From an uncultured Blautia sp. (GTDB lineage: Bacteria; Bacillota; Clostridia; Lachnospirales; Lachnospiraceae), in NCBI GenBank assembly GCA_946629475.1, contig CAMOXX010000126.1, forward strand, positions 1-7,721: a stretch of DNA of 7,721 nucleotides. Reading direction: 5' to 3'. The notes under the pieces were generated by a model. The model searched no databases. It saw nothing but the letters and a program-made list of their open reading frames with translations, and was not told where the DNA came from. Numbering within the stretch: the first letter of the stretch is position 1; every line of letters starts with the position of its first letter. Shown in pieces: positions 1 through 4,642 of this stretch. Made by a program: the position numbers and the translations under genes.

Positions 1-55
1 ATGTGGAGCTGGCCGTGATGGAAGATCCGGAATATATGGAATGGATGTTTGAACA
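1..55 (+). repeat. Direct repeat, copy 1 (hydrolase tail)
   Basis: These 55 bases are identical to 2653-2707 in the same orientation. The match may extend before the window start. The two copies bracket both Rpn copies, so they mark a duplication or insertion boundary and could recombine to delete about 2.65 kb. Confidence 0.9.
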
Positions 56-65
56 AACTATATAA
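1..65 (+). CDS. 3' end of an alpha/beta-hydrolase-like gene (partial, starts before window)
   Basis: Reading from base 3, the frame gives VELAVMEDPEYMEWMFEQTI and a TAA stop at 63-65. The first 55 bases are identical to 2653-2707, where the same peptide ends a longer fragment that resembles the C-terminus of alpha/beta-fold hydrolases (see 2454-2720). Only about 20 codons are visible, so the upstream gene could be complete or broken. After base 55 the sequence departs from the second copy, and the last codons (QTI) differ from its QLQN end. This suggests the tail was joined to foreign sequence at the Rpn remnant that follows. The family assignment is inferred through the second copy. Confidence 0.45.
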   Translation, partial: VELAVMEDPEYMEWMFEQTI

Positions 66-87
66 TCTTGTACTTTCCATACCCGAA

Positions 88-593
88 ACTCTTGGTCTTT
101 ACAATGCACTCTATGATGAAAATATTACAGACCCGGATGAGATCACTTTGATGAGACTGGAAAACACTCTGTTCATGGATTTTGCGTGTATCTGTGAAGG
201 TACTGAACAGATACAATCAATATAAATCCTGGGAAGAACCATGAGATTCTTCAAAAATGCAGAGTTTTGCGGGAGCATAGTATGTTGGTTGAGAAAACAA
301 GAAAATACGGAAAGGCGGCGTTGAATATGCTGTATGCGGAGTACAATTACGAGGATGACATAGCCGTTCAGAGAGAAGAAGCGGCGGAAGAGGCCTGGGA
401 TAATGTAAGGAAAGAGATAGCGGCTGCAAGAGAAGAGACAGCTGCCGCAAAGGAAGAGATGGCAAGAGAGAAAATTGCACGAATGAACACGGTGAAAAAG
501 ATGTATCAAAAGGGAATCATTACGGAAGAGATTTCTGAGATGTGTGGATACACTATGGATGAAGATGTACAGATACTGGATGAACGATGTTGA
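88..593 (+). pseudogene. Degenerate Rpn-family nuclease/transposase (PD-(D/E)XK) copy
   Basis: This is a decayed paralogue of the intact gene at 1422-2384. Bases from about 88 to 183 match the intact gene from about 1500 to 1595 (residues about 27-58). Roughly 280 bp encoding the nuclease core, including the E-x-Q motif, are then missing. Similarity resumes near 185 and becomes almost identical from 216. The frames before and after the deletion do not agree, and about 30 bases between them differ. A second, in-frame loss of 81 bp (27 codons, residues 189-215 of the intact protein) lies exactly between two GGAAAGG heptamers, of which one remains at 309-315. The coiled-coil repeat is two heptads shorter than in the intact copy and the last residues differ. 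The N-terminus is absent, replaced by the hydrolase tail. The nuclease cannot be active; the C-terminal part remains open (next entry). Confidence 0.85.
282..593 (+). CDS. Possible C-terminal-only Rpn protein (103 aa) inside the remnant
   Basis: Within the decayed Rpn copy an open frame starts at ATG 282, six bases after a GGGAG Shine-Dalgarno site (271-275), and ends at TGA 591-593. It encodes the region after the nuclease domain: a basic N-terminus (MLVEKTRKYGK), a helical segment (ALNMLYAEYNYEDD), an Ala/Glu-rich heptad coiled coil, and a terminal helix pair (MYQKGIITEEISEMCGY). The same SD and start occur at the same place in the intact gene. In E. coli RpnA a small protein made from an internal start inhibits the full-length nuclease. 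By analogy this fragment could be a stand-alone inhibitor, but that is inference. A second possible start is ATG 327. It may equally be untranslated debris, since no promoter was recognised upstream. Confidence 0.4.
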   Translation: MLVEKTRKYGKAALNMLYAEYNYEDDIAVQREEAAEEAWDNVRKEIAAAREETAAAKEEMAREKIARMNTVKKMYQKGIITEEISEMCGYTMDEDVQILDERC

Positions 594-636
594 CTCTGGC
601 TGATGTTAGGAACTTCTTGCTTTTTGGCTATTCATG

Positions 637-689
637 AACCGGAATGAAATAGGTCTGGAGGAAATTTCATTTGATATTTCTTTCCGGTT
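637..689. repeat. Inverted repeat with nested second stem
   Basis: AACCGGAA at 637-644 pairs perfectly with TTCCGGTT at 682-689. Just inside, TGAAAT (645-650) pairs with ATTTCA (664-669), leaving an asymmetric internal loop on the 3' side. It begins 44 bases after the Rpn remnant and has no T-tract, so a terminator role is weak. Confidence 0.5.
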
Positions 690-807
690 TATGAGAATTG
701 AAAAGATGGATCTAAAAGAATCTTGAGCTGCCATTAAGGATATGATAAAATAAAAGAGGGGTAAGTATTACGCTCCAATTGTTACAGAGTTGTTAAAACC
801 CCAAAAA

Positions 808-882
808 CAGGTATGTATTACAAATTGTCTGACAAATACCTGCAAAAATAGATCCGAAACCCCGCATAAAACCTGGGGTTTC
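808..882. repeat. Two adjacent inverted repeats
   Basis: CAGGTAT (808-814) pairs with ATACCTG (836-842), and GAAACCCC (856-863) pairs with GGGGTTTC (875-882) across an 11-base loop. The second is GC-rich and stable but is not followed by a T-run. They immediately precede the 30-bp direct repeats. Their role is unknown; they may be remnants of mobile-element ends. Confidence 0.55.
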
Positions 883-890
883 AGAAGCAG

Positions 891-920
891 GGGTAGAAAT
901 GGCTCCGCCCGCTCGAGGGC
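891..920 (+). repeat. 30-bp exact direct repeat, copy 1
   Basis: It starts GGGTAGAAATGG and ends in a small hairpin, GCCC-GCTCGA-GGGC (907-920), containing CTCGAG. It is identical to 965-994, with 44 bases between the copies. Its last 20 bases match 16 of 20 positions of 3914-3933, the joint between the first two hairpins of element A, which may be chance or distant relationship. Confidence 0.85.
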
Positions 921-964
921 ATTGACACTTTTCAGGGATTAGACATAACCCATAAGATTTGTCC

Positions 965-994
965 GGGTAGAAATGGCTCCGCCCGCTCGAGGGC
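965..994 (+). repeat. 30-bp exact direct repeat, copy 2
   Basis: All 30 bases are identical to 891-920, in the same orientation. Sequence identity stops sharply on both sides. Only two copies are present and no cas gene is seen. Confidence 0.85.
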
Positions 995-1061
995 CATGTT
1001 TCCCTTCCTTTGAGTGGTAGTACAAAGGAGAAGTCTTGTTTGAATTAGATCCAAAAAGAGA

Positions 1062-1095
1062 GAAGAAATGAACACAAGCATTTCTTCCCTTTTTT
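1062..1095 (+). terminator. Weak AT-rich hairpin terminator candidate
   Basis: GAAGAAATG (1062-1070) pairs perfectly with CATTTCTTC (1079-1087) across an 8-base loop, followed by CC and a six-T run (1090-1095). The stem is AT-rich, so efficiency is doubtful. It would end transcription coming from the Rpn remnant side and insulate the intact copy. Confidence 0.5.
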
Positions 1096-1326
1096 ATGCT
1101 TTCTTATAGAGAACTCCAGGAGAAGTTCATGCTTCTTTATCCGTTATCATTGCTTGGAGATTGCATGAATAAAGGTTTGAATAAATAAACAACAAGTGAT
1201 ATTGCGAAAAAAAGACAAAAGAGAACCTTGGGAGCGGAACACCCCTCCTACGGTTGAAAAAAGAATGTGACGGTGTTATAGTAGAAGTAACAAAAGATAT
1301 TAAGAAAATATTAAATTTTGTTTGTT

Positions 1327-1348
1327 CGACCGTTTTCGACAAGCTTTT
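1327..1348 (+). promoter_or_regulatory. 22-bp motif shared with the aquaporin upstream region
   Basis: This AT-flanked motif (core CCGTTTTCGACAAG) matches 2736-2757 at 19 of 22 positions, and all three differences are transitions. Both copies precede an extended -10 element, at 14 bp here and 33 bp there. It may be an operator, or simply duplicated sequence, since the two sites lie either side of the Rpn gene and hydrolase tail. Confidence 0.4.
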
Positions 1349-1362
1349 TTTCACATTTGTGA

Positions 1363-1368
1363 TATACT
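1363..1368 (+). promoter_or_regulatory. Extended -10 promoter of the Rpn gene
   Basis: TATACT at 1363-1368 is preceded by TGA (1360-1362), giving an extended -10 (TGN plus hexamer). No good -35 lies at 17 bp; the closest candidate is TCGACA (1336-1341), 21 bp upstream. The predicted transcript start near 1375 leaves a leader of about 47 bases before ATG 1422. Confidence 0.5.
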
Positions 1369-1421
1369 TCATGAACCCATATCATATAGGCTCTATATGT
1401 TGGGGGAAGGGAGAAATAAAA

Positions 1422-2384
1422 ATGCCGAAAATGAATCGAAAATACAAAGATACGATTTTCTGCGATCTGTTTTATCAGGACAAATATGCAAAGCAAAATA
1501 ATCTTGATCTATACAATGCACTTTATAATGAAAATCTTACAGACCCAGACGAGATTACTTTGATGAGACTGGAAAACACTCTGTTCATGGATTTTTACAA
1601 TGATACTGCATTTTCGGTCGGAAATCGCAGAATTATTCTGAGTGAACACCAGTCGACCATTAATTATAATTCGCCGCTCAGGGATCTGCTTTATATTTCC
1701 GGAGAATATGAACAGTATTTTCCGACAAAGGTAAGATATAAGAAAAAAGCAGTACGGATTCCCACACCGGAATTCATAACGTTTTATAACGGAATAGAGG
1801 ACTTTCCGAAAGAAGCGGTCATGAGATTATCCGATTCGTTTGCTGAAAATGAATCAGATCCGATGCTTGAATTGACAGTGAGGGTAATCAATATAAATCC
1901 TGGGAAGAACCATGAGATTCTTCAAAAATGCAGAGTTTTGCGGGAGTACAGTATGTTGGTTGAGAAAACAAGAAAATACGGAAAGGATAAAGAAAGCCTG
2001 GAAAAAGCAGTCAGATATTGTATTGAAAAAGGAATATTAACGGAATATCTGTCAAGAAAAGGAAAGGCGGCGTTGAATATGTTGTATGCGGAGTACAATT
2101 ACGAGGATGACATAGCCGTTCAGAGAGAAGAAGCGGCGGAAGAAGCCTGGAATACAGCAAGGAAGGAGATAAGTGCGGCAAAAAAAGAGACAGCTGCCGC
2201 AAAGGAAGAGACAGCTGCCGCAAAGGAAGAGACAGCTGCTGTAAAAGAAGAGGCGGCAAAAGAGAGAAATGCACGGTTGAATACGGTGAAAAAGATGTAT
2301 CAAAAGGGAATGAGCATGGAGGAAATATCTGACATGTGCGGATACAGTATGGATGAGGTTCAACATATATTATGTGATTTATAA
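1422..2384 (+). CDS. Rpn-family recombination-promoting nuclease / putative transposase
   Basis: The 320-aa product resembles the PD-(D/E)XK 'Rpn' proteins common in Clostridia, first named as transposases and linked in E. coli to DNA cleavage, RecA-independent recombination and phage defence. The N-terminal core (about 5-160) carries the family hallmarks: KYKDTIFCDLF, a D61-containing FYNDTAFSVGNRR strand and SEHQSTINYNSPLRDLLY with the E75-x-Q77 catalytic pair. A helical region (165-235) follows, then an Ala/Glu/Lys heptad coiled coil (about 245-285) built from 21-bp DNA repeats, and a terminal helical motif (MYQKGMSMEEISDMCGY). ATG 1422 is chosen because GAAGGGAG lies just upstream and family similarity begins there. 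An in-frame ATG at 1254 would add 56 unrelated residues and would lie upstream of the promoter. A decayed paralogue is at 88-593. Activity as a nuclease is inferred; self-mobility is unproven. Confidence 0.88.
   Translation: MPKMNRKYKDTIFCDLFYQDKYAKQNNLDLYNALYNENLTDPDEITLMRLENTLFMDFYNDTAFSVGNRRIILSEHQSTINYNSPLRDLLYISGEYEQYFPTKVRYKKKAVRIPTPEFITFYNGIEDFPKEAVMRLSDSFAENESDPMLELTVRVININPGKNHEILQKCRVLREYSMLVEKTRKYGKDKESLEKAVRYCIEKGILTEYLSRKGKAALNMLYAEYNYEDDIAVQREEAAEEAWNTARKEISAAKKETAAAKEETAAAKEETAAVKEEAAKERNARLNTVKKMYQKGMSMEEISDMCGYSMDEVQHILCDL
1953..2384 (+). other. Possible internal start producing a short C-terminal Rpn protein
   Basis: Inside the Rpn gene, GGGAG at 1942-1946 is six bases before an in-frame ATG at 1953 (Met178). 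Initiation there would give 143 aa lacking the nuclease core. The arrangement is preserved in the remnant (271-284) although the nuclease-coding part is lost there. Internal translation giving an inhibitory short form is known for E. coli RpnA; its use here is inference. Confidence 0.4.
2166..2270 (+). repeat. Five 21-bp tandem units encoding coiled-coil heptads
   Basis: Units start at 2166, 2187, 2208, 2229 and 2250. Those at 2187 and 2208 are identical, the one at 2229 differs at three bases, and the outer two are more diverged. Each encodes one heptad of the KEETAAA type. The remnant copy has two fewer units, so the array has changed length, as expected from slippage. Confidence 0.85.
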
Positions 2385-2453
2385 GAAAAAGTAAGTGCAG
2401 ATCTATAGTCGGCGCTGTTTTGATCTGCTGTATCGGCAGCATAACTGCATTGA

Positions 2454-2720
2454 GAAAGGCAAGGCAAGGATATTCCCGTCTGGTTTGCCCATGCGGAGCA
2501 TGACCGGACGATCTCGGTGAATGACAGCCGGAATGCGTACGACCACCTTATAGAAGCTGGCAGCACGAAGGCCAGGATCACAGTCTACACCGACGAGGAG
2601 ATGGAAGCCTGCGGCGCAGAGCTTTCTTCCGAATCAACCTACAGCTTCCATCATGTGGAGCTGGCCGTGATGGAAGATCCGGAATATATGGAATGGATGT
2701 TTGAACAGTTACAAAACTGA
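2454..2720 (+). pseudogene. Truncated C-terminal fragment of an alpha/beta hydrolase
   Basis: The frame is open from 2454, just after TGA 2451-2453, to the TGA at 2718-2720. It reads DIPVWFAHAEHDRTISVNDS and continues to FEQLQN (about 88 codons). 'PVWFAHAEHD' with a following small/hydrophobic turn is typical of the strand and loop carrying the catalytic Asp in esterase or dienelactone-hydrolase-like proteins. A His-His pair (YSFHHVEL) sits where the catalytic His is expected, near the end. The nucleophile-serine half is absent, so the protein cannot be active. There is no good start: the first candidate, GTG 2517, would skip the Asp motif. The last 68 bases include the 55-bp repeat shared with the window start. 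It follows the Rpn gene by 69 bases. The family call comes from motif recognition only. Confidence 0.65.
2653..2707 (+). repeat. Direct repeat, copy 2 (hydrolase tail)
   Basis: Identical to 1-55 over 55 bases. The identity ends at a G/A difference three codons before the stop of this copy. Confidence 0.9.
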
Positions 2721-2735
2721 TAATAATTTTGCGCT

Positions 2736-2796
2736 CGGCCGTTTTTGACAAGTTTTTCTTTTATGGCTTTTGCATCCGGGCTGTTTGTGTTATATT
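2736..2796 (+). promoter_or_regulatory. Aquaporin promoter region with extended -10
   Basis: TATATT at 2791-2796 is preceded by TGT (2788-2790), an extended -10. The 22-bp motif shared with the Rpn upstream region lies at 2736-2757 and contains a perfect TTGACA (2745-2750). That hexamer is 40 bp from the -10, too far to be its -35. It may serve another start or a regulator. Confidence 0.45.
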
Positions 2797-2878
2797 AAAT
2801 ATCAGGAACTTTTACTGCTGTTCGGAATGAATTCCGGACGGTTTCTGACTGTTTTTGCAGCAAGGAAAGGAGAAGAGT

Positions 2879-3649
2879 ATGAAAAAACAGTATATTGCAG
2901 AATGCATCGGGACGGCGGTTCTTGTTTTAATGGGCTGCGGGACAGCGATGCTGGTTGGGTGCGACGCAGTTTCAGGTTCCGGATATCTGCTGACAGCGCT
3001 TGCGTTTGGATTATCTATCGTGGCTATGGCCTACTGTGTCGGAAATGTATCGGGCTGCCATATTAACCCGGCCGTATCCGTTGCGGTGTATATGAACGGC
3101 GGGCTGGAGCTGCCTGACCTGATCGGCTATGTGGCCTCCCAGGTAATCGGCGGCTTTATCGGCACAACCCTGCTGGCCCTGATCTTCCGGTTCGGCAGTG
3201 TTGAGGACAAAACCGGCGGCTTCGGAGCAAACGGACTTGCAGGGGTGAACGGAAATTTCTTTGCCGGACTGCTTGTTGAGCTGATCCTCACCTTTATCTT
3301 CGTGCTTACCATTCTCGGTGTTACCTCAAAGCAGGCGAAGCACGGATCGTTCGGAGGCCTGGTAATCGGCCTCTCCCTGACATTTGTCCATATTTTCGGG
3401 ATCGGCCTCACCGGAACATCCGTCAATCCGGCAAGAAGCATCGCACCGGCGATTTTTGCGGCTGTGAACGGAAATACCGCACCGCTTATTTCCCTCTGGG
3501 TATTTATCGTAGGACCGCTTATCGGCGCAGCGCTGGCTGCAATCGTGTGGATGATTATTGAGCCTAAAGAGAAGAAGGAAGAGCACAGATATAAAAAAAC
3601 CGGCCCGGACAAGAGACCCGGAGTGACCTATCCTAAGAAGAGATCATAA
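2879..3649 (+). CDS. aqpZ: Aquaporin Z-like water channel (MIP family)
   Basis: The 256-aa membrane protein forms a passive water pore in the cytoplasmic membrane. Both half-helix signatures are present: GCHINPAVSV (NPA at 63-65) and GTSVNPARSI (NPA at 183-185). The selectivity filter matches water-selective AqpZ rather than glycerol facilitators: Phe43, His171, Thr180 and Arg186. Six hydrophobic helices lie at about 5-27, 36-55, 82-103, 129-149, 158-177 and 206-231. The C-terminus after 232 is a charged cytoplasmic tail (EPKEKKEEHRYKK). ATG 2879 is chosen because AAAGGAG (2866-2872) lies six bases before it and the AqpZ N-terminus aligns. The gene stands alone, between an extended -10 promoter and a hairpin terminator. 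Length and motifs are normal, and osmotic regulation cannot be read from the sequence. Confidence 0.93.
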   Translation: MKKQYIAECIGTAVLVLMGCGTAMLVGCDAVSGSGYLLTALAFGLSIVAMAYCVGNVSGCHINPAVSVAVYMNGGLELPDLIGYVASQVIGGFIGTTLLALIFRFGSVEDKTGGFGANGLAGVNGNFFAGLLVELILTFIFVLTILGVTSKQAKHGSFGGLVIGLSLTFVHIFGIGLTGTSVNPARSIAPAIFAAVNGNTAPLISLWVFIVGPLIGAALAAIVWMIIEPKEKKEEHRYKKTGPDKRPGVTYPKKRS

Positions 3650-3655
3650 ATCGGC

Positions 3656-3697
3656 TGCGCAGTATTCTGATCATTCGGAATGCTGCGCATTTGTGTA
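3656..3697 (+). terminator. Rho-independent terminator after the aquaporin gene
   Basis: Twelve bases at 3656-3667 pair with 3678-3689 with one G-T wobble, across a 10-base loop, seven bases after the stop codon. The following T-run is interrupted (TTTGTGT), so termination may be partial. Confidence 0.65.
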
Positions 3698-3758
3698 TCT
3701 GTTCAGTACCTTCACAGTTACGCGCTTTTCTCATTTGAGTGGTCAGATACACTGCGCA
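3684..3758. repeat. Long inverted repeat sharing an arm with the terminator
   Basis: GTGTATCTG (3693-3701) pairs perfectly with CAGATACAC (3744-3752). Flanking palindromic TGCGCA sequences (3684-3689 and 3753-3758) extend the pairing to 15 bp with a three-base bulge. The first TGCGCA also belongs to the terminator stem, so the two structures exclude each other. Confidence 0.55.
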
Positions 3759-3821
3759 TCTTGCATGTCCATGAAATGCTGATGATGTCAATAAAACCTG
3801 AATCATGGTCAATTTTCTCCC

Positions 3822-3850
3822 TTGTTTTTGCTCTGCTGCTGGAATAAGAT
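3822..3850 (+). promoter_or_regulatory. Promoter-like pair ahead of element A
   Basis: TTGTTT (3822-3827), a 17-bp spacer and TAAGAT (3845-3850) form a weak sigma-A-type promoter. The -10 abuts the element's GCTTAC box. The same arrangement with identical spacing precedes element B, which is the main reason to believe it. The predicted start is near 3857. Confidence 0.4.
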
Positions 3851-4011
3851 GCTTACAACGTCAAAAGACCAGAACCCACGCAAGCTTGTTTGCAGTGGGA
3901 GAAAAGTACTTTTGGCGCCGCCCACATGAGGGCAAAGTGGGACATAAGTTCCACTAAATCCGAATGACGGGCAGGATTGTGGGAGCACGGAGTGCGGAAC
4001 AATCCGTAATC
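3851..4011 (+). ncRNA. Structured element A, candidate ncRNA or leader RNA (~161 nt)
   Basis: The element is bounded by GCTTAC (3851-3856) and GTAATC (4006-4011), which pair at five of six positions (helix 1). Helix 2 is a long hairpin: CGTCAAAAG with CTTTTGGCG (3859-3867/3909-3917, one G-U), then CCCAC/GTGGG, then GCAAGC/GTTTGC closing on TT. Helix 3 is GCCC/GGGC and CAT/ATG (3920-3972), a GA/GA internal loop, then AGTGGGAC/GTTCCACT with loop ATAA. Helix 4 is GGATTGT/ACAATCC (3974-4005) capped by GCAC-GGA-GTGC. The same four helices form in element B with compensatory changes. It ends 42 bases before the start of the small secreted protein gene, so it could be that gene's 5' leader, a free small RNA, or a mobile palindromic repeat. 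I recognise no known RNA family. Confidence 0.5.
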
Positions 4012-4053
4012 AGCTTTTGTTGAGTGAATTATATGATTTTGGGAGGATATATT

Positions 4054-4410
4054 ATGAAAAACAGAATGACAGCAGTATTATTTTCCATGGCTTTAGCAGC
4101 TTCTTCTGCAGCGGGTATGAATGTTTCAGCAGCTTCGATGGAGCGGAGTTTACAGAAAGCAGATTATGTAAAGGAGCAGGTTATCGACTATACCAGCACA
4201 CTGGGTACGGAGACGAAGATCCTGGTATCGTCCAATGAGGATGAGACAGAGCTTCTGCTTCAGTTTGATTTTTATGACGATGATGCAGAGGTGAAGGTTT
4301 CTATAAACGAAATGGGAGAATACGAGGTGACAGAAGGTGCTTTCTTTGCAACCGACGGCAGGCTGGCAGCCGAGCAGGCGGTAGAAGAGGGAGACTGGAG
4401 AACGATGTAA
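4054..4410 (+). CDS. Small secreted acidic protein of unknown function
   Basis: The 118-aa product begins with a clear Sec signal peptide: MKNR, a hydrophobic stretch (about 6-23) and a small-residue c-region (NVSAAS), with cleavage likely near residues 26-28. The mature part of about 91 aa is strongly acidic (clusters NEDETE and FYDDDAE, over 20 acidic against about seven basic residues). It has alternating hydrophobic positions suggesting beta strands (ILVSS, LLLQFDF, EVKVSINEMGEYEV) and no cysteine. This suggests a small folded extracellular domain; I recognise no family. ATG 4054 is preferred over ATG 4024 because GGGAGG (4041-4046) is seven bases upstream and the signal peptide starts there. 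It sits just downstream of element A and ends in a strong terminator, so it is a single-gene unit. Confidence 0.8.
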   Translation: MKNRMTAVLFSMALAASSAAGMNVSAASMERSLQKADYVKEQVIDYTSTLGTETKILVSSNEDETELLLQFDFYDDDAEVKVSINEMGEYEVTEGAFFATDGRLAAEQAVEEGDWRTM

Positions 4411-4416
4411 ACACAG

Positions 4417-4450
4417 AACGGGGACGGCCGCAAGGCTGTCCCTGTTTTTT
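4417..4450 (+). terminator. Strong Rho-independent terminator
   Basis: GGGACGGCC (4421-4429) pairs with GGCTGTCCC (4434-4442) with one G-T wobble. A GCAA tetraloop caps the stem, further pairing continues at its base (4417-4420 with 4443-4446), and a six-T run (4445-4450) follows. It lies seven bases after the stop of the secreted-protein gene and separates it from element B and the phosphatase operon. Confidence 0.92.
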
Positions 4451-4451
4451 C

Positions 4452-4480
4452 TTGTTGTTTTATAAAAACCATGATATGAT
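4452..4480 (+). promoter_or_regulatory. Promoter ahead of element B and the phosphatase operon
   Basis: TTGTTG (4452-4457), a 17-bp spacer and TATGAT (4475-4480) with an upstream TGA (4472-4474) make a good extended -10 promoter. It starts two bases after the preceding terminator's T-run. The predicted start near 4486-4487 falls at the 5' arm of the element's first long hairpin. It is the only promoter I see before the phosphatase gene. Confidence 0.6.
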
Positions 4481-4642
4481 GATTACAGCGCCCAAAGTCC
4501 TGAGCCCACGCAAGCTTGCTTGCAGGTGGGCGAAAGGACTTGGGGCGCGCCCCGACATGAGGATGAAATGGGGGAGGGGCCCCATAAAATCCGAATGTCG
4601 GGGAGGATTGTGGGAGCACGAAGTGCGGAACAATCCGTAATC
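4481..4642 (+). ncRNA. Structured element B, candidate ncRNA or leader RNA (~162 nt)
   Basis: GATTAC (4481-4486) pairs with GTAATC (4637-4642), extendable to eight pairs (4479-4644), enclosing three hairpins. Helix 2: GCGCCC/GGGCGC, AAGTCCT/AGGACTT, a GA/GAA internal loop, GCCCAC/GTGGGC and GCAAGC/GCTTGC (4488-4548). Helix 3: CCCCGACAT/ATGTCGGGG, a GA/GA loop, GGAT/ATCC, then ATGGGG/CCCCAT (4550-4603). Helix 4: GGATTGT/ACAATCC enclosing GCAC-GAA-GTGC (4605-4636). Against element A the 3' 57 bases differ at only three sites, while helices 2 and 3 differ in sequence but keep pairing. There is no T-run after it. If the mapped promoter is used, the RNA begins inside the element and lacks most of the 5' strand of helix 1, so that helix may act at DNA level or in longer transcripts. 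Confidence 0.55.

Larger units (their letters stand above)
594..1421. other. 828-base stretch without a convincing gene
   Basis: No open frame on either strand here looks like a real protein. The stretch holds an AACCGGAA/TTCCGGTT inverted repeat, two more hairpin-forming repeats (808-882), an exact 30-bp direct repeat (891-920 and 965-994), a weak terminator (1062-1095), and the promoter and leader of the intact Rpn gene (about 1327-1421). Bases 1096-1326 are AT-rich and I see nothing definite in them. Confidence 0.7.

Noticed and set aside
891..994. CRISPR-like repeat pair
   Set aside because: There are only two repeats, the spacer is 44 bp, no cas genes are present, and the repeat does not resemble known CRISPR repeat types.
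1254..1421. N-terminal extension of the Rpn gene to ATG 1254
   Set aside because: The extra 56 residues do not resemble the family and overlap the promoter; ATG 1422 has a good Shine-Dalgarno site.
2745..2750. Perfect TTGACA as the aquaporin -35
   Set aside because: The only good -10 is 40 bp away and no -10-like hexamer lies 16-18 bp downstream.
2770..3066. 98-codon plus-strand open frame overlapping the aquaporin start
   Set aside because: It runs in another frame across the promoter, ribosome site and 5' end of a clear aquaporin gene, so it is a shadow.
3127..3612. 161-codon open frame antisense to the aquaporin gene
   Set aside because: It is a shadow of the third-position pattern of the aquaporin gene, with no family resemblance or ribosome site.
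3875..3899. Resemblance of CCCACGCAAGC to the c-di-GMP-I riboswitch core
   Set aside because: Here the bases are fully paired in a simple hairpin, and the second GEMM helix and tetraloop receptor are missing.
4452..4640. Small open frame across element B (62 codons) and antisense frames over 4272-4846
   Set aside because: They lie entirely within the palindromic element, lack convincing Shine-Dalgarno sites, and their composition follows the hairpins; the fold explains the sequence better.
3851..4642. Omega-RNA or right end of an IS200/IS605 or IscB element
   Set aside because: No TnpB, IscB or Y1 transposase gene or remnant adjoins either copy.
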